Positions 23,827-33,984 of a stretch of 64,000 nucleotides of DNA are shown here, piece after piece. The notes beneath the pieces are model-generated. The model searched no databases, was not told the origin of the DNA, and saw only the letters and a program-made list of their open reading frames with translations. The translations under genes and the position numbers were made by a program. The DNA is taken from contig CAYPID010000002.1 of assembly GCA_964410725.1 (NCBI GenBank), positions 151,494 to 215,493 on the forward strand, given 5' to 3'. This DNA is from CALAZP01 sp964410725. Lineage in GTDB: Bacteria; Bacteroidota; Bacteroidia; Chitinophagales; Saprospiraceae. Each line of letters starts with the position of its first letter. Position 1 is the stretch's first letter.

Positions 23827-25251
23827 ATGAATCGGCAATTTTCTCTTAATATTGCCCTTTTACTGGGAATTAATGGGCTGATTAAACCGCTGTACTTATT
23901 CGGGATAGATCGAACAATTCAGAACACTCTTCCCGAGGGGGACTATGGTTTGTATTTTACTTTTTTTAACTTATCATTTGTTCTTAGCATCATCAATGAC
24001 CCAGGAATCCAGAATTTTAATACCACCTTTATTGCCGGCAAAAAACACCTCCTTCAAAAAATATTTGCCAGCGCCATACAAGTCAGGATGGTTTCAGGAG
24101 TTTTATTTTTCCTAGCTACTCTTTTAACAGGTTTTTTTTTAGGATACCATTTCGATGCTCTTCTTCTGCTCTTATTCGTTGCTTTTAACCATTTTTTAGC
24201 ATCACTCTCCCTTTTTTTTAGATCCAATTTATCAGCCATTGGTTATTTCACCATCGACAGCATACTTTCTGGATTAGATAAATTTCTAATGATTCTATTC
24301 CTTGGTCTCTTTTTAATCAATCCCCGCCTTCAATCTCATCTTAATATTTATTGGTTTGTCGCCCTTCAAGGAAGCGCATTTTTAATCACGCTCCTCATTG
24401 CTCTATTTTTTGTCCTCCGAAATGCCAAGCCGTTCCAATGGCCCCAATGGCGTATTTCTTTTACCCTTCTCAAAAATAGTTTGCCATATGCCTTAGTAGT
24501 TTTTTTAATGCTCGCCTATACCAGAGTAGATGCCATTATGATTGAAAGGATGTTGCCCTCCGGAAAAATTGAAGCGGGATATTACGCTGCAGGATACCGG
24601 TTATTAGACGCAGTCAACGCTATTGGATTCCTTTTTGCCTCCCTCCTATTGCCCATGTTTGCCCAAATTCATGCACAAAAAAAATCCTTAACCCCACTTC
24701 TGGGATTGAGCCTTAATCATATTGTCGCTCTTGCTGGCTGGCTTTCAATGGTGCTGATTACTTATAGTACCCCCGTTATCCAAGCGCTTTACCCCTCCAT
24801 GCCCCCAAGTGTGCCCATTATTTTAATCTATTTGATGCTTACCTTTATTTGCTTGGCAGTGGGCTATATCTTCGGAACACTCCTGACCGCAACGGGTAAT
24901 ATTCACAAAATGAATGGTTTATTTGCCCTTGCTGCGCTAATTAATATAGGTCTGAATTGGTATTGGATTCCTTCGGAAAAATCTATAGGGGCCGCTAAAG
25001 CCACGCTACTGACTCAAATATTCGTATGCCTCGCCTTGATTTTTATGACCAACCATTTATTGCAATTAAAATTCACACTTAAATATTGGTTCAAACCTTT
25101 TTTATACCTAGCGTGTCTAATTATCATAGGATTCTCGCTGCAATATCTAAAAATATCACTGGTTATTGGAATCCTTTCTAGTTCATTGGTTGCCTTAGTA
25201 ATATCCCTTACAATTGGTCTAATCCAACCCTTCAAATGGTTCAATAATTAG
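23827..25251 (+). CDS. Polysaccharide/lipid flippase (MOP superfamily, Wzx-like)
   Basis: 474 residues, almost entirely hydrophobic with about 12-14 transmembrane helices. An N-terminal segment ending in GDYGLYFTFFNLSFVLS and a mid-protein YTRVDAIMIERMLP motif are typical of oligosaccharide flippases. It likely moves undecaprenyl-linked repeat units across the inner membrane. Position next to Wzz-like and O-antigen-ligase-like genes supports a role in surface polysaccharide export (inference). Confidence 0.88.
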   Translation: MNRQFSLNIALLLGINGLIKPLYLFGIDRTIQNTLPEGDYGLYFTFFNLSFVLSIINDPGIQNFNTTFIAGKKHLLQKIFASAIQVRMVSGVLFFLATLLTGFFLGYHFDALLLLLFVAFNHFLASLSLFFRSNLSAIGYFTIDSILSGLDKFLMILFLGLFLINPRLQSHLNIYWFVALQGSAFLITLLIALFFVLRNAKPFQWPQWRISFTLLKNSLPYALVVFLMLAYTRVDAIMIERMLPSGKIEAGYYAAGYRLLDAVNAIGFLFASLLLPMFAQIHAQKKSLTPLLGLSLNHIVALAGWLSMVLITYSTPVIQALYPSMPPSVPIILIYLMLTFICLAVGYIFGTLLTATGNIHKMNGLFALAALINIGLNWYWIPSEKSIGAAKATLLTQIFVCLALIFMTNHLLQLKFTLKYWFKPFLYLACLIIIGFSLQYLKISLVIGILSSSLVALVISLTIGLIQPFKWFNN

Positions 25252-25259
25252 TACTTTTG
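25252..25259 (+). promoter_or_regulatory. Probable -7 promoter element for the Wzz-like gene
   Basis: TACTTTTG matches TAnnTTTG immediately after the flippase stop, 16 nt before the ATG at 25276. Confidence 0.42.
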
Positions 25260-25275
25260 ATACAAAAATTGGTGA

Positions 25276-26367
25276 ATGGAAAAGGAAGATAACCTTGTTT
25301 ACGCACTTAAAATTTTAATCCAGCATAAGAATCTTATTGTAGGATTTTCCTTTGCAATTGGGGTTACAGTCGCTGTATCCTCTTTGCTTTTACCCAACTA
25401 TTACCAAGCCAATACCACGTTTTTAGCCGCTAGTCCAGATCAAGCCATCCCCGATCTAGCCTTAGGTATGGGCAAAAGAGAAGCTCAAATATACGGTGGT
25501 CAAGGAGACATTAATAGAATTCTAACCGTTGGACAATCCGGTGAGTTAGAGGACTATTTAATAGCGCATTTCAATCTTATGGAACACTATGAAATTGACC
25601 CCAATCACAAAAAAGCCCCATATAAAGTAAAAGAAGAACTACGAGACCACCTCAAAATAACCAAAACGGACAAAGACGCCATTCAAATTACGGTTGAAGA
25701 CAAGGATCCAGAATGGGCAGCTCATATCGCTAACTCCACTCGAGAAAAAATTGATGAAATCAGCCAAGATATTCTAAAAGCTTCTCAAAAAAATTTATTG
25801 GCTAATTACAATCGTAAAATTTTAGAAAAGGAAAACCTCCTCAAAACACTAACCGATAGTTTATTCTTGCTAAGGGGTGAATATCAAATTTTTAATGGCA
25901 GTGCTCAAACAGAAAGCCTTACTACCCGATTAATTGACGCTAATGCTGATTTATCCAATTATCAAGCTTCTTTTCAATATTTAGCTAACAGATCTGATAT
26001 TCCGCGAGATACTTTAACCTTCATTGAAGCCAAAATAAAAGGACTCACCGCTGAAACTCAAAACCTTACCAAACGCCTCTCTAAAATGAATGAGGGCCTA
26101 TCTGCTGTTAAAACTTTGGAGGATAATTTTAATAACATTGCCATTAGCTTAAATTATGAAAAAGAAAGCCGCAATCGTTTATTCACTTTTATTGAAGCCC
26201 AAACCCCTGCTTTAATATTAATTGAAGCGGCACAAATACCCCTTGTCAAATCAAGACCCAAAAGGAGTTTATTGGTTATTGGGGCAATTCTGGTGGCCTT
26301 TCTCCTCTCTACTCTAGGAGTTTTATTTATCGAATCGACTAAACAATATCATTTTGGTCGCCGATAA
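25276..26367 (+). CDS. Wzz-type chain-length determinant protein
   Basis: 363-residue polysaccharide co-polymerase. It has an N-terminal transmembrane helix (about 20-40), a long periplasmic alpha-helical/coiled-coil region (about 100-320) and a C-terminal helix preceded by the Pro-rich PLVKSRPKRS motif. No tyrosine kinase domain is attached, unlike many Bacteroidota homologues. It likely controls the length of a surface polysaccharide together with the neighbouring flippase and ligase-like protein. The ligase gene starts within its end (14-bp overlap). Confidence 0.85.
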   Translation: MEKEDNLVYALKILIQHKNLIVGFSFAIGVTVAVSSLLLPNYYQANTTFLAASPDQAIPDLALGMGKREAQIYGGQGDINRILTVGQSGELEDYLIAHFNLMEHYEIDPNHKKAPYKVKEELRDHLKITKTDKDAIQITVEDKDPEWAAHIANSTREKIDEISQDILKASQKNLLANYNRKILEKENLLKTLTDSLFLLRGEYQIFNGSAQTESLTTRLIDANADLSNYQASFQYLANRSDIPRDTLTFIEAKIKGLTAETQNLTKRLSKMNEGLSAVKTLEDNFNNIAISLNYEKESRNRLFTFIEAQTPALILIEAAQIPLVKSRPKRSLLVIGAILVAFLLSTLGVLFIESTKQYHFGRR

Positions 26368-27769
26368 ACTTCACCTTTATTTGGGAATTGTAGCGCTGGC
26401 CATACTTTTATCCATTTGGACTTCCATCTGGTATTTTCTTCTAATTCCCTTTTCCCTCCTTATAGTAGGGGTTGCCATCACTCATCCAAAGGTGCTTTTC
26501 TATCTGCTATTATTAAGCCTTCCCATTTCAACAGAAATTTACTTTCCTAATGGCCTAGGTACAGATCTCCCCTCAGAGCCTTTAATGATAGGACTTTGTA
26601 TAATTGCCATTCCTCTGTTTGTCACCCAGCCCAAATTGCTGAGTAAATCTTTTTGGTTACACCCCATCACCCTAATTTTAGGTGCCCACATCGGATGGAT
26701 TTTAGTGACTACGCTATTTTCAGCTAACCCAGTAGTCTCCCTTAAATACTTTTTGGCCAAAAGCTGGTATGTTATGGTCTTTTACTTTTTAACGCCTGTG
26801 TTTCTTAATTCCAAACAAGATTTTCTTAAAGCCATACCCTGGGTCATTTGGCCTTTAGCATTGACGGTAATCATTACTTTAATTAGGCATTATCAATTTA
26901 ATTTTTCATTCAGCGAAGTTCATAAGGTGTTTCACCCTTATCAACGAAATCATGTTAATTATGGCGCCATGCTGGCCCTCAGCCTTCCCTACATTATCTT
27001 AACCTGGCAAAGCCTTAAGGGCTTACATAAAATAGTTTTCTTTATGCTGGGCATTCTCTTTTTAATCGGCATCTATTTTTCATATACCAGAGCGGCATAC
27101 GTTACAGCTCTGCTTATTCCTTTCCTCTATCTGATTCTTATCAAAAACATCATGAAACCCCTTGTGATTATTGCAGGTTTAGGAGTTTTTCTCACCTTTT
27201 CTTTTCTAATTTCCGAAAATAAATATTTAGAATTTGCCCCCAACTACGAAACCACCATTTCACATTATAATTTCGAGAACCTCTTGGAAGCTACCTACAA
27301 AGGACAGGACATCTCCACCATGGAACGTTTTTACAGATGGATTGCTGGAATTAAAATGGGCTGGGAAAAAGCCATTACTGGATTCGGCCCTGGTAATTTT
27401 GTCAATTTTTACAAAAGTTATACCGTCACCTCTTTTAGCACTTATGTGAGTGATAACAAAGAGGGATCTGGAATACACAGTTATTTTCTAATGGTTTTAG
27501 CCGAACAGGGCATTCCAGGGTTGCTTATTTTTTTAACCCTGCTATTCGTTACACTCTTTTACAGTCAAAATTTAATCAATCAATTAAAAGGACAACCAGA
27601 AAGAAATCTAATTTTGGCCCTCGTTTCCTCTCTTTTGATAATTATTGCTTTTCTGACCATTAACGATCTGGTGGAAACGGATAAAGTGGGTCCATTTTTC
27701 TTCATCAGTTTATCCCTGATTGCATCTTTTTCCGCAAGGGAATCCTCCAAAGCAACCATTGGGTCGTGA
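26354..27769 (+). CDS. O-antigen ligase/polymerase family membrane protein
   Basis: 471 residues with about 11-12 transmembrane helices and a long periplasmic loop (about 290-375). The SYTRAAYV segment before it and the SGIHSYFLMVLAEQGIPGLL segment after it are typical of the Wzy_C/WaaL family. It joins or polymerises lipid-linked glycans on the periplasmic side. Start is TTG at 26354, overlapping the Wzz-like gene by 14 bp; no ATG is available before the first helix. Its 3' end overlaps the convergent GT4 gene by 65 bp. Confidence 0.85.
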   Translation: MVADKLHLYLGIVALAILLSIWTSIWYFLLIPFSLLIVGVAITHPKVLFYLLLLSLPISTEIYFPNGLGTDLPSEPLMIGLCIIAIPLFVTQPKLLSKSFWLHPITLILGAHIGWILVTTLFSANPVVSLKYFLAKSWYVMVFYFLTPVFLNSKQDFLKAIPWVIWPLALTVIITLIRHYQFNFSFSEVHKVFHPYQRNHVNYGAMLALSLPYIILTWQSLKGLHKIVFFMLGILFLIGIYFSYTRAAYVTALLIPFLYLILIKNIMKPLVIIAGLGVFLTFSFLISENKYLEFAPNYETTISHYNFENLLEATYKGQDISTMERFYRWIAGIKMGWEKAITGFGPGNFVNFYKSYTVTSFSTYVSDNKEGSGIHSYFLMVLAEQGIPGLLIFLTLLFVTLFYSQNLINQLKGQPERNLILALVSSLLIIIAFLTINDLVETDKVGPFFFISLSLIASFSARESSKATIGS

Positions 27770-28727
27770 ACAGCCACAATATTATAGCTGAAAGGATTAG
27801 GGCCTGATTCGACAAAATCTTATGAGCCAACAAAAAATAAACAAAAGTGCCAGCGCTCATTCCAGTTAATAATAAGACGACCATCTTCGACGATTTCAGC
27901 CTTAATGAAAACTCGTAATGGAGGTGGCTTTTATCGCCATTTAAAGGCGATTTTTTGTTAATTATTCTTTTGCAAATAACTCTAATGGCATCAAATACTG
28001 GAAAAAAGACCAGTCCCAATATTAACAAATAAGGATTACTCACCTTAAATGAGTGATTAATTTCCAATAACTCATTTAATTGGACCATTCTGGAGAACAA
28101 CAAACAAATCAATAATGCGGAAATTAATATCCCAGAATCTCCTAGATAAATTTTTGCTCGACCCCAATTGAAAGGCAGAAAACCCAAAATCGAACCCGAT
28201 AGAACCATTGCTATAGAAGCATAAAAATTATCTCCTGCATTAAATAACCACCATCCACAAATGCTGGAAATAGCCACCACAAAAACACTAGCTAATCCAT
28301 CAATTCCGTCAATAAAATTAAATGCGTTTACCAAAAATAAATAAAGGAAAACTGCAACAAAAACCTCGACAATTAAAGCCAATCTCCCCCAATCCTCGTA
28401 TTCTATAACAACCCATCGATACCCCCCAACAAATATCAGGTAGGTAAACAAACAAAATTCAAATAGCAATCTCCATTTCGCGGAAATAGGACGCAAATCA
28501 TCCAATAAAGCTGCCACAAATAAAAGGGCTACTACAGAAAAAATAAGCGCTGTGTTTTCACTGCCCGATATTGGAGACATAAAAAATACGGCAAGCGTTC
28601 CAAATATAGCCATACCTCCCATAGGAGGAATACCTTTTTGTTGACCCATTGCTCGAATGATAATAGGGAGGAGAACGAAAGATATCCCAAATGATGCAAT
28701 ACCTAAAAAAGCAAAACTCCAAGGCAT
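27705..28727 (-). CDS. Undecaprenyl-phosphate sugar-1-phosphate transferase (GT4, MraY/WecA family)
   Basis: 340 residues, about 10-11 transmembrane helices. It likely transfers a GlcNAc-1-phosphate-type group from a UDP-sugar to undecaprenyl phosphate, the first step of a lipid-linked glycan. Visible family motifs are PPMGGMAIF (about 34-42), Asp76-Asp77, NAFNFIDGIDGLA (134-146), GDSG (196-199) and the cytoplasmic GDKSHLHY. The WecA-like rather than MraY assignment rests on its polysaccharide neighbourhood. It follows the M3 peptidase gene by 3 bp and has a 65-bp convergent overlap with the ligase gene. Confidence 0.88.
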   Translation of the reverse strand: MPWSFAFLGIASFGISFVLLPIIIRAMGQQKGIPPMGGMAIFGTLAVFFMSPISGSENTALIFSVVALLFVAALLDDLRPISAKWRLLFEFCLFTYLIFVGGYRWVVIEYEDWGRLALIVEVFVAVFLYLFLVNAFNFIDGIDGLASVFVVAISSICGWWLFNAGDNFYASIAMVLSGSILGFLPFNWGRAKIYLGDSGILISALLICLLFSRMVQLNELLEINHSFKVSNPYLLILGLVFFPVFDAIRVICKRIINKKSPLNGDKSHLHYEFSLRLKSSKMVVLLLTGMSAGTFVYFLLAHKILSNQALILSAIILWLFTTQWLLWRIPLRKKMQSGIN

Positions 28728-28730
28728 TTT

Positions 28731-30437
28731 TTAATGATTAGTAAACAAATCTTGTTCTTTAGCTGTCAGCCATTCTCGTAAATAATCAACGACATTATCG
28801 AAAGCACTTTGTTCAAATGGAGAATCCAGACCTGCTTTCTTTACTATTCCCAAAAAAGACTCACTTCCTCCTATAGAACAAATGTCAACATAATTTTTCC
28901 AAGCTTTCTCGTGGTCCTCAGCATTCATCCTCCAAAATTGAAAAGCACAAATCTGTGCTAAAGCATAGTCAATATAATAGAATGGGACGGAAAATAAATG
29001 CGTTTGCCTAATCCAAAAAGTTCCCTTTTCAAGGAAAGATTGTTCACCGTACTTGCGATGTGGCAAATATTTTTGTTCGATTTCGCGCCAAGCTGCATAT
29101 CGATCACTTTGGGTACAATCAGGGTGTAAATAAACAAAATGCTGGAATTCGTCTATCGCAGCTCCATACGGTAAAAATTTAATTGCATTAGCAATATGCC
29201 CAAACTGATATTGCGCCGCCTTTTCTCCAAAAAACAAGGGCATCCAAGGCATAGTGAAAAGCTCCATACTCATAGAGTGAATTTCACAGGCTTCATAGGT
29301 TGGCCAAATATATTCACTAATTAAAGCATCACCACTTTTGTACACTTGAAAAGCATGCCCTGCCTCATGGGTCAGGACATCCATATCCCCGCTGGTTCCG
29401 TTAAAATTCGAAAAAATAAAAGGCACCTTTTGATTCTCAATAAAAGTACAATAACCTCCTGTTGCCTTACCTGGACGGCTTTTCAAATCCATCAACCCTT
29501 GATTCTTCATCATTTGAAAAAATGAATGAGTCTCTGGTGAAAGTTCTGCATACATTTTTTCAGCTTGCTCTACAATCCAGTCCTCTTCCCCAAGTGGAGA
29601 AGGATTTCCATCTTCAAATTGAAATCCTTCATCATAAAATTGCAGGGATTCTAGTCCTAATCGCTGTCTTTGTTTTTCATATATCTCCGTTGCTAAAGGA
29701 ACTATTTTTACCCTAATGAACTCCCTGAATCGTTGAACATCACCTGCGTCATAATCCGATCTTAACATTCTTTGATATCCCAATTCTACAAAATTATTAA
29801 ACCCTAATTTCTGAGCAGTCCTATGCCTTACTTTTACCAATTGGTCAAAAATTGAGGCCACCTTTTCCTCTTGCTGTTCAAAAAAATTCCATTTAGCAAA
29901 GGCTGCATCTCTTCGCTCCTTTCGGTCTTTACTTACCTCGTACTTCTGAATAGTAGATAAATTCAGTTTTTCACCTTTGAATAATATTTCAGCAGATGCT
30001 TGTACTTTGACATATTCGGATACCAATTTATTTTCTTCTTGCATCTCCGGGACAATTGAGGTATCAAAAGTTTTGATGGCAGAAGCAGCAATTGCCATTA
30101 ATTGAGAGCCAAAATATTTTTCTATTTCCTTCTTATGCAAAGAAGTTAGAAGGTTCTGATAAAAAGTATGATCTAGATTTGCTAGACTCGGTCCAACAAA
30201 ATCAAAGTGCTGGTGCTCTTCCTCATAAAAAGCATCCTTGGTATCAATGGTATGCCTTATATGACTGATGGTTCGCATCGAGCCATATTGTTTGCGATGC
30301 TCATTAATTTTCAAAATGATGTTAATCTGCTCTTCACCAGTGTCCGCCGATTCAAATGCAGTTAATAATTCTTGATATTTCGCTGTATAATCATCACTAT
30401 CCGGTCTTTGATATGGGAAATCTTTAAAGTTATTCAT
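28731..30437 (-). CDS. M3-family oligoendopeptidase
   Basis: 568-residue cytoplasmic zinc peptidase of the PepF/M3 type that cleaves short peptides. The zinc motif HEAGH is at about 357-361, with TYEACEIHSMSMELF carrying the third ligand. Start: ATG at 30437 (MNNFKDFPYQRPD). An in-frame TTG further upstream lies inside the promoter element at 30456-30463 and is rejected. The gene is 3 bp upstream of the GT4 gene, so they are probably cotranscribed although unrelated in function. Confidence 0.92.
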   Translation of the reverse strand: MNNFKDFPYQRPDSDDYTAKYQELLTAFESADTGEEQINIILKINEHRKQYGSMRTISHIRHTIDTKDAFYEEEHQHFDFVGPSLANLDHTFYQNLLTSLHKKEIEKYFGSQLMAIAASAIKTFDTSIVPEMQEENKLVSEYVKVQASAEILFKGEKLNLSTIQKYEVSKDRKERRDAAFAKWNFFEQQEEKVASIFDQLVKVRHRTAQKLGFNNFVELGYQRMLRSDYDAGDVQRFREFIRVKIVPLATEIYEKQRQRLGLESLQFYDEGFQFEDGNPSPLGEEDWIVEQAEKMYAELSPETHSFFQMMKNQGLMDLKSRPGKATGGYCTFIENQKVPFIFSNFNGTSGDMDVLTHEAGHAFQVYKSGDALISEYIWPTYEACEIHSMSMELFTMPWMPLFFGEKAAQYQFGHIANAIKFLPYGAAIDEFQHFVYLHPDCTQSDRYAAWREIEQKYLPHRKYGEQSFLEKGTFWIRQTHLFSVPFYYIDYALAQICAFQFWRMNAEDHEKAWKNYVDICSIGGSESFLGIVKKAGLDSPFEQSAFDNVVDYLREWLTAKEQDLFTNH

Positions 30438-30455
30438 CTGTAATATTTGTTGCTC

Positions 30456-30463
30456 CAAAAATA
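30456..30463 (-). promoter_or_regulatory. Probable -7 promoter element for the M3 peptidase gene
   Basis: The minus strand reads TATTTTTG (TAnnTTTG). It predicts a transcript start about 15 nt before the ATG at 30437 and so excludes the upstream TTG. Confidence 0.45.
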
Positions 30464-30511
30464 CTATGGTTTAAATTGTCAGTCAATGTCGGGCAAAACC
30501 ATTAGTTTTCT

Positions 30512-30519
30512 TAATTTTG
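30512..30519 (+). promoter_or_regulatory. Possible -7 promoter element for uppS-bamA
   Basis: TAATTTTG matches TAnnTTTG about 75 nt before the uppS start. A TTG follows but no convincing -33 was found. Confidence 0.35.
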
Positions 30520-30593
30520 TTGGAATTTTTGAAAAATCATTCTGCCGAATCAACTAAGCCTGCTTCGGTACAATAAATTCACCAGATGTGATT

Positions 30594-31343
30594 ATGAATC
30601 AGGAGTTGAAATCAAAAATTGATTTTACCAATTTACCACGGCACATAGCTGTGATAATGGACGGCAATGGTAGGTGGGCCAAGTCACAAGGAAAACCTCG
30701 AGTTTTTGGGCATAAAAACGGCGTTAAAGCAGTTCGAGATACTACCGAAGCTGCTGCAGAACTGGGAATTGAATATCTTACACTATATGCCTTTTCAACG
30801 GAAAACTGGTCAAGGCCAAAATTAGAAGTCAATGCCTTAATGGCCCTGCTCGTAGAAACACTGCATAACGAAATTAAGACGCTCAATAAAAACAACATAA
30901 AGCTTAAAACCATCGGCGCAATCGAAAATATGCCAGAAAAGACTTATAAGGCACTTTTAGACGGGATAGAATCTACTTCTGGTAATACAGGAATGACCCT
31001 CACATTAGCCCTGAATTATAGTGCACGTTGGGAAATAACCAAAGCGCTTCAATCCATCGTCCAAAAAGTCCAAAATGGCCAACTTTTTCCCTCGGATTTA
31101 TCAGAAGAATTAATCAATAATACCTTAGAAACCCAAAACCTCCCTGACCCCGAACTACTCATCAGGACCAGTGGTGAATTCAGAGTTAGCAATTTCATGT
31201 TGTGGCAATTAGCATACACTGAATTGTATTTTTCTCCTGTATTTTGGCCTGATTTTGGAAAAGCAGACCTTTGTAACGCCATAATTGATTTTCAAAAAAG
31301 AGAACGTCGATTTGGAAAAATAAGTGAACAAATACCCTCCTAA
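30594..31343 (+). CDS. uppS: Isoprenyl transferase (undecaprenyl pyrophosphate synthase)
   Basis: Makes the C55 lipid carrier for peptidoglycan and surface glycans by cis-condensing isopentenyl diphosphate. 249 residues from ATG 30594; an in-frame GTG two codons earlier is possible. Visible are the MDGNGRWA motif (about 22-29 from this start), GHKNG, the STENW segment and the C-terminal RTSGEFRVSNF with AYTELYF. uppS directly upstream of bamA is a conserved Bacteroidota order. Confidence 0.96.
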   Translation: MNQELKSKIDFTNLPRHIAVIMDGNGRWAKSQGKPRVFGHKNGVKAVRDTTEAAAELGIEYLTLYAFSTENWSRPKLEVNALMALLVETLHNEIKTLNKNNIKLKTIGAIENMPEKTYKALLDGIESTSGNTGMTLTLALNYSARWEITKALQSIVQKVQNGQLFPSDLSEELINNTLETQNLPDPELLIRTSGEFRVSNFMLWQLAYTELYFSPVFWPDFGKADLCNAIIDFQKRERRFGKISEQIPS

Positions 31344-31397
31344 ATAAACTTATTGGTAATCTACCAACGTTCATTAGAAGAGTTAAAAAAAATAATA

Positions 31398-33980
31398 ATG
31401 TTTCAACCGTTGCCAGCTTTAAATACCCTTTTTTCAAGAATTTTTCTCGCGCTTACCTTTGTGGGCCTTACGGTTATTGCACAACCTCTTTTCGCTCAAA
31501 ACGAAAATACAGAAGCAGACATTATTGACTACGAACTCCCCAAAGATTATGAAATTGGAGGGGTTTCCGTTTCAGGAGCTGACTTTAGCGATGAAAATGC
31601 CATTATTAGTATATCCGGTTTGGCGGTGGGCGATAAAGTCAGAATCCCTGGCCCAAAAATTCAACAAGGACTAAAAGCCCTTTGGAAACTGCGGTTGTTT
31701 ACTGATGTCCAAATCATTCAAGAAAAAGTAGAAGGCGAATTAGTATTTCTTAATATCAAGGTTGAAGAAAGACCTCGCCTATCTAAACATACTTTTATTG
31801 GGGTAAAAAAAGGAATGCATGAAGACCTCAATACAGAGGTAGATCGTTTTCTACTTAAAGGAGGAATTGTTACCGAAAATGTTAAAACCAATGCCTCCGA
31901 AGCCATTCAAAATTTTTTAGTCGGAAAAGGTTTCCTGAATGCCTCAGTTTCTGTTAGAGAAGAATTAGATACCTCCAGAATAAACGCGGTACAACTATTT
32001 TTTGACATTGATAGAGGCGAGAAAGTCAAAATTCATGACATCTTATTCGAAGGGAATGAAATGGTCAAAGCCTCCAAACTTAGAAATCAATTAGAAGAAA
32101 CAAAGAGAAAAAGAAAAATCCTCTCCCCTTCTAAGTTTATTGAAAAAAATTACAAAGAAGATAAGGTTACTCTTATCGCTTATTACAATAAATTAGGGTA
32201 CAGAGACGCTAAAATTATCCGAGATAGTGTTTGGAGAAATGAAGACGGTCTCGTTATGATAAAAATCACTTTAGATGAAGGCAATCAATATTATTACCGG
32301 AATATAACCTGGAAAGGCAACTCTATTTATGAATCCAAATTGCTAGAAGATGTGCTGGGAATCAAAAAAGGAGACATCTACAATCAAGAGGAATTGCAAA
32401 CTCGCTTACAATTCAGTCAGGATGGAAGAGATATCAGTACTCTTTACATGGACTATGGTTATTTATTCTTCAGCGTGGATCCTATTGAAATTGCCATTGT
32501 AGAAGATTCCGTAGATATTGAAATCAGAATTTTCGAAGGGCCCCAGGCCACTATTGATAAAGTTGGAATAGCCGGCAATGACAGAACTCACGAGCATGTT
32601 ATTCGCAGAGAAATTCGCACACGTCCAGCTGAGAAATTTAGCCGTTCCGATATTATTAGATCACAAAGGGAAATCATTAACCTGAACTATTTTAACCAGG
32701 AAAATCTAGATATCAATACCCCAGTTAATGCCGATCGAGGCACGGTAGATATTGAATATACTGTTGAGGAAAAACAATCTGACCAGTTAGAACTTTCAGC
32801 AGGTTGGGGCGGTAATAGACAAGTTATCGGAACATTAGGAGTCTCGTTTACTAATTTTTCTTTGAGAAATATCTTTAAGAAAGAAGCCTGGCACCCATTA
32901 CCTATGGGAGATGGACAGAGATTCTCTATTAGAGCTCAAACCAATGGGGATTTCTATCAGTCTTATAACGTTTCCCTTACAGAACCTTGGCTAGGTGGTA
33001 AAAAGCCAAATTCTTTTACCACCGCTGGATTTTTGAACCGATTTGCCTTCGGCAACAGAAATAGTATTGATTATCAAAGCTTTAGCATCAAACAAGCCTC
33101 CATCAGTTTGGGAACTCGCCTCAAATGGCCAGATGACAACTTTATCTCTAGCACCGCGATTAATATCCAGACCCTTTCTCTGAACAATTGGCTCAGAGGT
33201 TTATTCAGAACAGATGATGGAACCCTAGTCTCCAATGGAGATTTTAACAACTTTAGCATCAAACAAACGATAGCAAGGTCAACGGTTAATGATCCTATTT
33301 TCCCCAAAGAGGGATCTTCCATTTCCCTTTCTTTGCAGATTACACCACCCTACTCGTTAATCAACCGACTATTATCTGATAATCCAAAAGATTATTCAGA
33401 AATGGGTGCCAATGAAAAATATAAATTCTTGGAATACCATAAGTGGCGTTTCGATGCAGATTGGTATACCACCATTGTTGGAAAATTAGTCCTAAAAGCT
33501 CAAGCAAAAATTGGTATTCTTGGTGCCTTCAATAACGATATTGGAACCGCTCCATTTGAAAGGTTTCAATTAGGTGGAGACGGGATCAACAATCAACAAT
33601 TTGGTTTCGCCGGTGTAGATATTATCTCCTTGCGTGGTTATGACATTAATGACCTGCCTGCTAATGTCGATCCAGCAGGAGGAAATTCCTCCACTCCAGT
33701 ATTTGACAAATTTACCTTAGAACTGCGCTATCCTTTCTCCTTGAACCCAACCTCCACTATTTTTGCTACCCTTTTTGCACAAGGTGGAAATGCCTGGAGA
33801 ACCATAGGCGAGTTTAATCCTTTTGAATTAAAACGCTCCGTAGGTATGGGACTAAGAGTATTCCTGCCAATGTTTGGGGTACTTGGGTTCGATTATGGAA
33901 TCGGTTTTGACAAACCCGGTGATTTGCCGTTTAGCGAATTAGGAACATTCAATATCGTCTTAGGATTTGAACCAGAATAA
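31398..33980 (+). CDS. bamA: Outer membrane protein assembly factor BamA
   Basis: Central beta-barrel of the outer-membrane protein insertion machine. I start at ATG 31398 (860 residues), which gives a signal peptide ending in AQPLFAQ (about 34). The longer frame starts with TTG in the gap after uppS. It has five POTRA-like repeats (about 50-450, with strands such as VSGADFS, KHTFIG, HDILFEGN and ITWKGNSIY) and a C-terminal 16-strand barrel with the lid-lock region containing GGDGINNQQFGF and the terminal GLRVFLPMFGVLGFDYGIGF. It ends in a short Phe-Glu-Pro-Glu tail rather than a terminal aromatic. Confidence 0.95.
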   Translation: MFQPLPALNTLFSRIFLALTFVGLTVIAQPLFAQNENTEADIIDYELPKDYEIGGVSVSGADFSDENAIISISGLAVGDKVRIPGPKIQQGLKALWKLRLFTDVQIIQEKVEGELVFLNIKVEERPRLSKHTFIGVKKGMHEDLNTEVDRFLLKGGIVTENVKTNASEAIQNFLVGKGFLNASVSVREELDTSRINAVQLFFDIDRGEKVKIHDILFEGNEMVKASKLRNQLEETKRKRKILSPSKFIEKNYKEDKVTLIAYYNKLGYRDAKIIRDSVWRNEDGLVMIKITLDEGNQYYYRNITWKGNSIYESKLLEDVLGIKKGDIYNQEELQTRLQFSQDGRDISTLYMDYGYLFFSVDPIEIAIVEDSVDIEIRIFEGPQATIDKVGIAGNDRTHEHVIRREIRTRPAEKFSRSDIIRSQREIINLNYFNQENLDINTPVNADRGTVDIEYTVEEKQSDQLELSAGWGGNRQVIGTLGVSFTNFSLRNIFKKEAWHPLPMGDGQRFSIRAQTNGDFYQSYNVSLTEPWLGGKKPNSFTTAGFLNRFAFGNRNSIDYQSFSIKQASISLGTRLKWPDDNFISSTAINIQTLSLNNWLRGLFRTDDGTLVSNGDFNNFSIKQTIARSTVNDPIFPKEGSSISLSLQITPPYSLINRLLSDNPKDYSEMGANEKYKFLEYHKWRFDADWYTTIVGKLVLKAQAKIGILGAFNNDIGTAPFERFQLGGDGINNQQFGFAGVDIISLRGYDINDLPANVDPAGGNSSTPVFDKFTLELRYPFSLNPTSTIFATLFAQGGNAWRTIGEFNPFELKRSVGMGLRVFLPMFGVLGFDYGIGFDKPGDLPFSELGTFNIVLGFEPE

Positions 33981-33984
33981 AAAA

